The notes beneath the pieces are model-generated. The model searched no databases and was not told where the DNA came from. It saw only the letters and a program-made list of their open reading frames with translations. Position numbers and translations under genes: made by a program. From Mesostigma viride (lineage: Eukaryota; Streptophyta; Mesostigmatophyceae; Mesostigmatales; Mesostigmataceae), in contig RPFO01002013.1 in assembly GCA_009746045.1 (NCBI GenBank), positions 106,897 to 170,896 of the forward strand: a DNA stretch of 64,000 bases, given 5' to 3'. Positions 61,203 to 64,000 of this stretch are shown piece after piece (within the stretch, counting starts at the first letter, position 1; each line of letters begins with the position of its first letter).

Positions 61203-61259
61203 CTGGGTGCTTCCCGCCATTGAGCGGGCTTCTCTTGCACCAACATCCTCTTGCCGGCC
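61203..61259 (-). CDS. Unknown gene X, 19-codon exon
   Basis: 57 bp between TGTTCGCAG/GGCCGG and ACCCAG/GTACAT, in phase 0. Linker-like sequence GRQEDVGAREARSMAGSTQ. The GTACAT donor is weaker than its neighbours. Confidence 0.55.
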
Positions 61260-61380
61260 CTGCGAACATTTCAACGGAAAGTAAAAATCCGCTTAGTTGT
61301 CGGAAATGACATGTCTGGCGAATATTGCAAAAAAATGCGTATTGTATTTCACGACATCAATTTAATGGGCGGAGACTTAC

Positions 61381-62009
61381 GAAGATCGGCCCGCCACCTT
61401 CCAAATTGCCCAGCGTCATATCGAAAACATCGAGGACTTCCCCTCCATCGACCCCCTTCCCCCTTCCCCTCTGCCGCGGCGGGGGCATATCGCCCGTCGC
61501 GACCGGCTTGGAAGTCGCGGGGGGATCCCTTGCGGTTGAGGGCACTGCGGCCGACTCGTGCACACTCTCCCCCCTCTTTTGGGCTACTGCGGCAGGCGCG
61601 GCATGGGAGGGCGCGGCGGCTACTGTCTCTGGCGCATTCTGAGCCAACCGACGCAACCTTAGCTCCTGCTGGAGCAGGGTTTCGAAACGAGGCATGAATG
61701 TGCGCTTGGAGGTATAAGGCACCTTGGCGACTTCAGGTTTGTCATTAAGGATGTCTTGGTACAGCGCGAATTGCTGTTCACGAGTGCCATTCGCGAGTCG
61801 CTCAAACCGCTCAATCTGAATCCGCTTAACCGGATCGTCCACCATCTCAAGACCACCGTGGTACTCATCCTTCCCAGTGACCGCGGCAAAGCTGACACCA
61901 GATTCCACCATTGGGGGCGGCGTGCCCTCCCTTGCACGCTTGTGAGGAGGCTGTTGTGGGGAGGCGCCTTGGGCCTGAACTGGTTGCCCTTCTGACCCTT
62001 CCCCCTAGG
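61381..62009 (-). CDS. Unknown gene X, exon with helical Arg/Glu region
   Basis: The donor GATCTTC/GTAAGT at 61380 is a perfect consensus. The frame contains PHKRAREGTPPPMVESGVSFA, then KRIQIERFERLANGTREQQFALYQDIL, RTFMPRFETLLQQELRLRRLAQ and an Ala/Pro-rich stretch. The acceptor is uncertain: CCCCCTAG/GGGG near 62009 keeps the frame, while the stronger TTGTGTTGCAG/ATGGAA at 62053 would start in another frame that is less protein-like at its end. A one-base sequence difference could explain this. Confidence 0.55.
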
Positions 62010-62320
62010 GGGAGAGTCGCCGACCACCTGCGATGTAGGGCCGCCCTTTTCCATCTGCAACACAAAAAAAAAAATTGGAAAAAACATACGAGTCAGCAGG
62101 AAGATGCGCCCCACGTCGCAACTCAATACAAAAAATGCATCATTATGTCAAGGTACAAACAACGTTATAATTCAGAATGAACAGAGATTCATAACAAGAG
62201 AACGACGCACTAAAAGATGCGACCGCCGTCGCAACTTTCGTCAATTCACTCTCTATACAAACAACTCTATGTCCCTCATAAAGAATCAATTGGCAAGGAA
62301 ATGCAAAAAAATTCCGTTAC

Positions 62321-63010
62321 CACCTCCGTCGACCCATAAGTGGTTCGCGAATGGGAAATCGCTGCTGATTTTCGGTCGAGCCCTTCACGGTATTTTCGAA
62401 ATCTCGAGGCAAGGTTGCGCGGAAGAGGGCCCCCCTCAATCATGCGTGCGATCGGACTGGCCATGGAAACGGATACCTGGTTCCTGGACTGCCTTGCACG
62501 GTCAACCATCTTGAAACTTCCCCGGAGAAGGAAATCAGACGTCAGACGGTTGAATATGCGAACGTCAAGATTTGACCAACCCATCATCCATTCCACCACC
62601 TTCTCCGCGGCATCATGGAAGACCTGCCTCTCATCCGCCACTCCTCGAGACCCAAACACACAATCGGCCGTGTTATCGTCGTGCCTCTTAAGGCGAATGT
62701 TCACGTCCTCTTTGTCATCATCCATTTCCGACAGCCGAATTACAGCCCTTTTGGCTCCGTCCACTCCATCCTCAAGAAGGACGTCCATCTGCGCCCCTCC
62801 CACACAATTGTTGTCAACGTATTGTTGCAAATGACGGGAAATCATGTCCTTTCCAAAAGCTACGATGTGTTCCCCACACAGACCCATGTCGGTAATTGAC
62901 AGCTTTTTACATTTCCTATCCCGGCACTTCTTTTCGGGATCCTTCTCAAAAATCCGGAAAACAGCGTCCTGATATGGACGTCCCCTTATGTCGACCGTCA
63001 GACTGGACAT
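62321..63010 (-). CDS. Unknown gene X, 230-codon exon with Cys-rich start
   Basis: ATG at 63010 follows GGTTTCGCAG, so this is either the start or an acceptor-bounded exon. Donor GTAACG at 62320 gives 690 bp, a multiple of three. The N-terminal part has KKCRDRKCKKLSITDMGLCGEH, a possible zinc-binding C-C-C-H cluster. The middle (VEWMMGWSNLDVRIFNRLTSDFLLRGSFKM) looks globular. No family recognised. Confidence 0.55.
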
Positions 63011-63290
63011 CTGCGAAACCAGAACATACCGGCCGCGAGTAGTTTATATTATTAAAAAAAACTGGCATTTATTAAGTCATCTTCATCTATTTATGCGAGC
63101 TAAAATTTGAAGAAAATGCAACAAAGAAACGCCCTGGGGCGCAACTTCCTCAACAACCACTTTCTACGTACAAACGAATGGCAATCACATCGACTACGAT
63201 TGTCACTACATACGAATGTCCAGACAATATAATGTGTATGTAGAGGGGGGGCATTCAAGACCAGAGAAACGCCGGCGGGCGCAACTCATA
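63011..63290 (-). other. Intron or intergenic segment with two motif copies
   Basis: G/C-rich motif copies lie at 63126 (GAAACGCCCTGGGGCGCAAC) and 63266 (GAAACGCCGGCGGGCGCAAC). The rest is AT-rich. I cannot decide whether gene X continues across it. Confidence 0.5.
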
Positions 63291-63974
63291 TCAATATAGA
63301 CTGTCCCGCGACTCGTTCCACTCTCTGCAGGTTTTGCAACAACCGATCGAGCGAACTCTCGGAACCTCTTTCGCCGCCATTTCATCGACACGAGCGAACA
63401 TCTCTTCTTTGGCGGCCACCAACTTTGCCTCCTTGTTGCCGGTGTCAGGATAGATTTCGGACCTCCTCGTCTTCATCGGGGCCACTCTCTCCAAATACTC
63501 TGCACACAGAGAATCCTGCTCCTCCTCCACAATCGCCTTCACGCCGGATACAATCGCTTTGGCTTTTGTTTCCACGCGAAAATCGAACTCTCGTTGAGTT
63601 ATCAGCGGAATGTCGGCGAGTGCAAAACACATACGCCGATAAAGTTCGCTTACATCCGTGTCACGCGAGTCGGCAAAAGGTGTCGTCATCAAAAAGCATC
63701 TCAAGCTACTCCAACCATTTTCTTGGGCGCCGGCAACGTAGCCTCCCTTTGCCAAGTCCGCACCTGTCGCGGAGTCTTTGACTATCCAATCTTCAAGGAA
63801 GTACTCGTCTCCCCTGGTGAAATCAAAATTTACACCCACGACCTCTCCGACAGTCATGTCCAGGCGAAGTCGCAGGGCCCCCCCGCCAATCCAGGTCCGA
63901 GGGCGCCCGCCATTCCAAGTCCGCGACTGAGGGCATTTTCGATGTGACGAGAATGTTCTTCGTGCTTTCGGCAA
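63291..63974 (-). CDS. Unrecognised exon at the right edge, possibly 5' part of gene X
   Basis: The frame is open for about 228 codons after an in-frame TGA at 63981-63983, with no ATG at its head; the first internal ATG reads MTVGEVVGVNFDFTRGDEYF. It ends CCKTCREWNESRDSLY at a stop 63291, just before a motif copy. It may be an internal exon with an acceptor near 63960, or a separate small gene. Mixed helix/strand composition (FDFRVETKAKAIVSGVKAIVEEEQDSL), no known family. Confidence 0.45.
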   Translation of the reverse strand: MPKARRTFSSHRKCPQSRTWNGGRPRTWIGGGALRLRLDMTVGEVVGVNFDFTRGDEYFLEDWIVKDSATGADLAKGGYVAGAQENGWSSLRCFLMTTPFADSRDTDVSELYRRMCFALADIPLITQREFDFRVETKAKAIVSGVKAIVEEEQDSLCAEYLERVAPMKTRRSEIYPDTGNKEAKLVAAKEEMFARVDEMAAKEVPRVRSIGCCKTCREWNESRDSLY

Positions 63975-64000
63975 TACAAGTCAAATCCGAGAGCGGTTTT

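Noticed and set aside
1-64000. tRNA, rRNA or other structured RNA genes
   Set aside because: I saw no cloverleaf or rRNA signature by eye; a covariance-model scan would be needed to exclude small ones.

Overview
The window is eukaryotic DNA, and most of it is a graveyard of nested mobile elements. Spliceosomal GT-AG introns, AATAAA signals, LINE-type and Ty1/copia-type retrotransposons, a CACTA-like element and two TTAA-flanked DNA elements all point to a eukaryote. A plant-lineage alga or another protist would fit, but I cannot name the species from the sequence.

Layout. 1-1555: 3' half of a LINE. 1556-34640: a stack of insertions. The oldest layer (element D, about 14.4-18.0 kb and 32.5-33.6 kb) is a decayed copia-like element. 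Element A (2218-13976, target duplication GCTGA) sits to its left, and A's 5' LTR is itself split by a CACTA-like element (2391-5642). Element B (17970-32465, duplication ACACC) sits inside D's reverse transcriptase. B's pol gene is in turn interrupted by a non-coding LTR element (22186-29076, duplication GTTAC). 34715-35560: an unrecognised exon on the minus strand. 35960-38356: remnant E, a copia gag/RNase H fragment split by a second, 5'-truncated LINE. 38679-42817: a direct duplication; a TTAA-flanked element (38708-40600) fills one copy and is absent from the other. 43690-50659: element C, a relative of A with intact flanks (ATCGT) but a rearranged 5' end carrying an inverted LTR segment. 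50831-52519: a second TTAA-flanked element. 52524-55040: nothing recognisable. 55041-63974: host-type, intron-containing minus-strand gene or genes of unknown function.

Main biological point. Elements A, B, C and D form one unusual copia-like lineage. Domain order is gag - integrase - aspartic-protease-like domain - reverse transcriptase - RNase H, whereas textbook Ty1/copia has protease before integrase. The protease signature is DTQA or DTNA instead of D[ST]GA. The RT catalytic box is HGDD instead of YVDD. The integrase D-to-E spacing is 29 residues in A, B and C. The LTRs of A, B and C start AGTTAG and end AACT instead of TG...CA, and 5-bp target duplications fix those ends exactly.

The right-hand gene has at least six introns. 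The internal exons whose two ends I could place are multiples of three, and the junctions I could resolve are phase 0. Many introns carry the same ~20-bp G/C-rich motif (GTTGCGACSGCCGGCGTTTC), which also occurs near the isolated exon at 35 kb. That dispersed intronic motif and the rearranged copia lineage are the two observations most worth following up.
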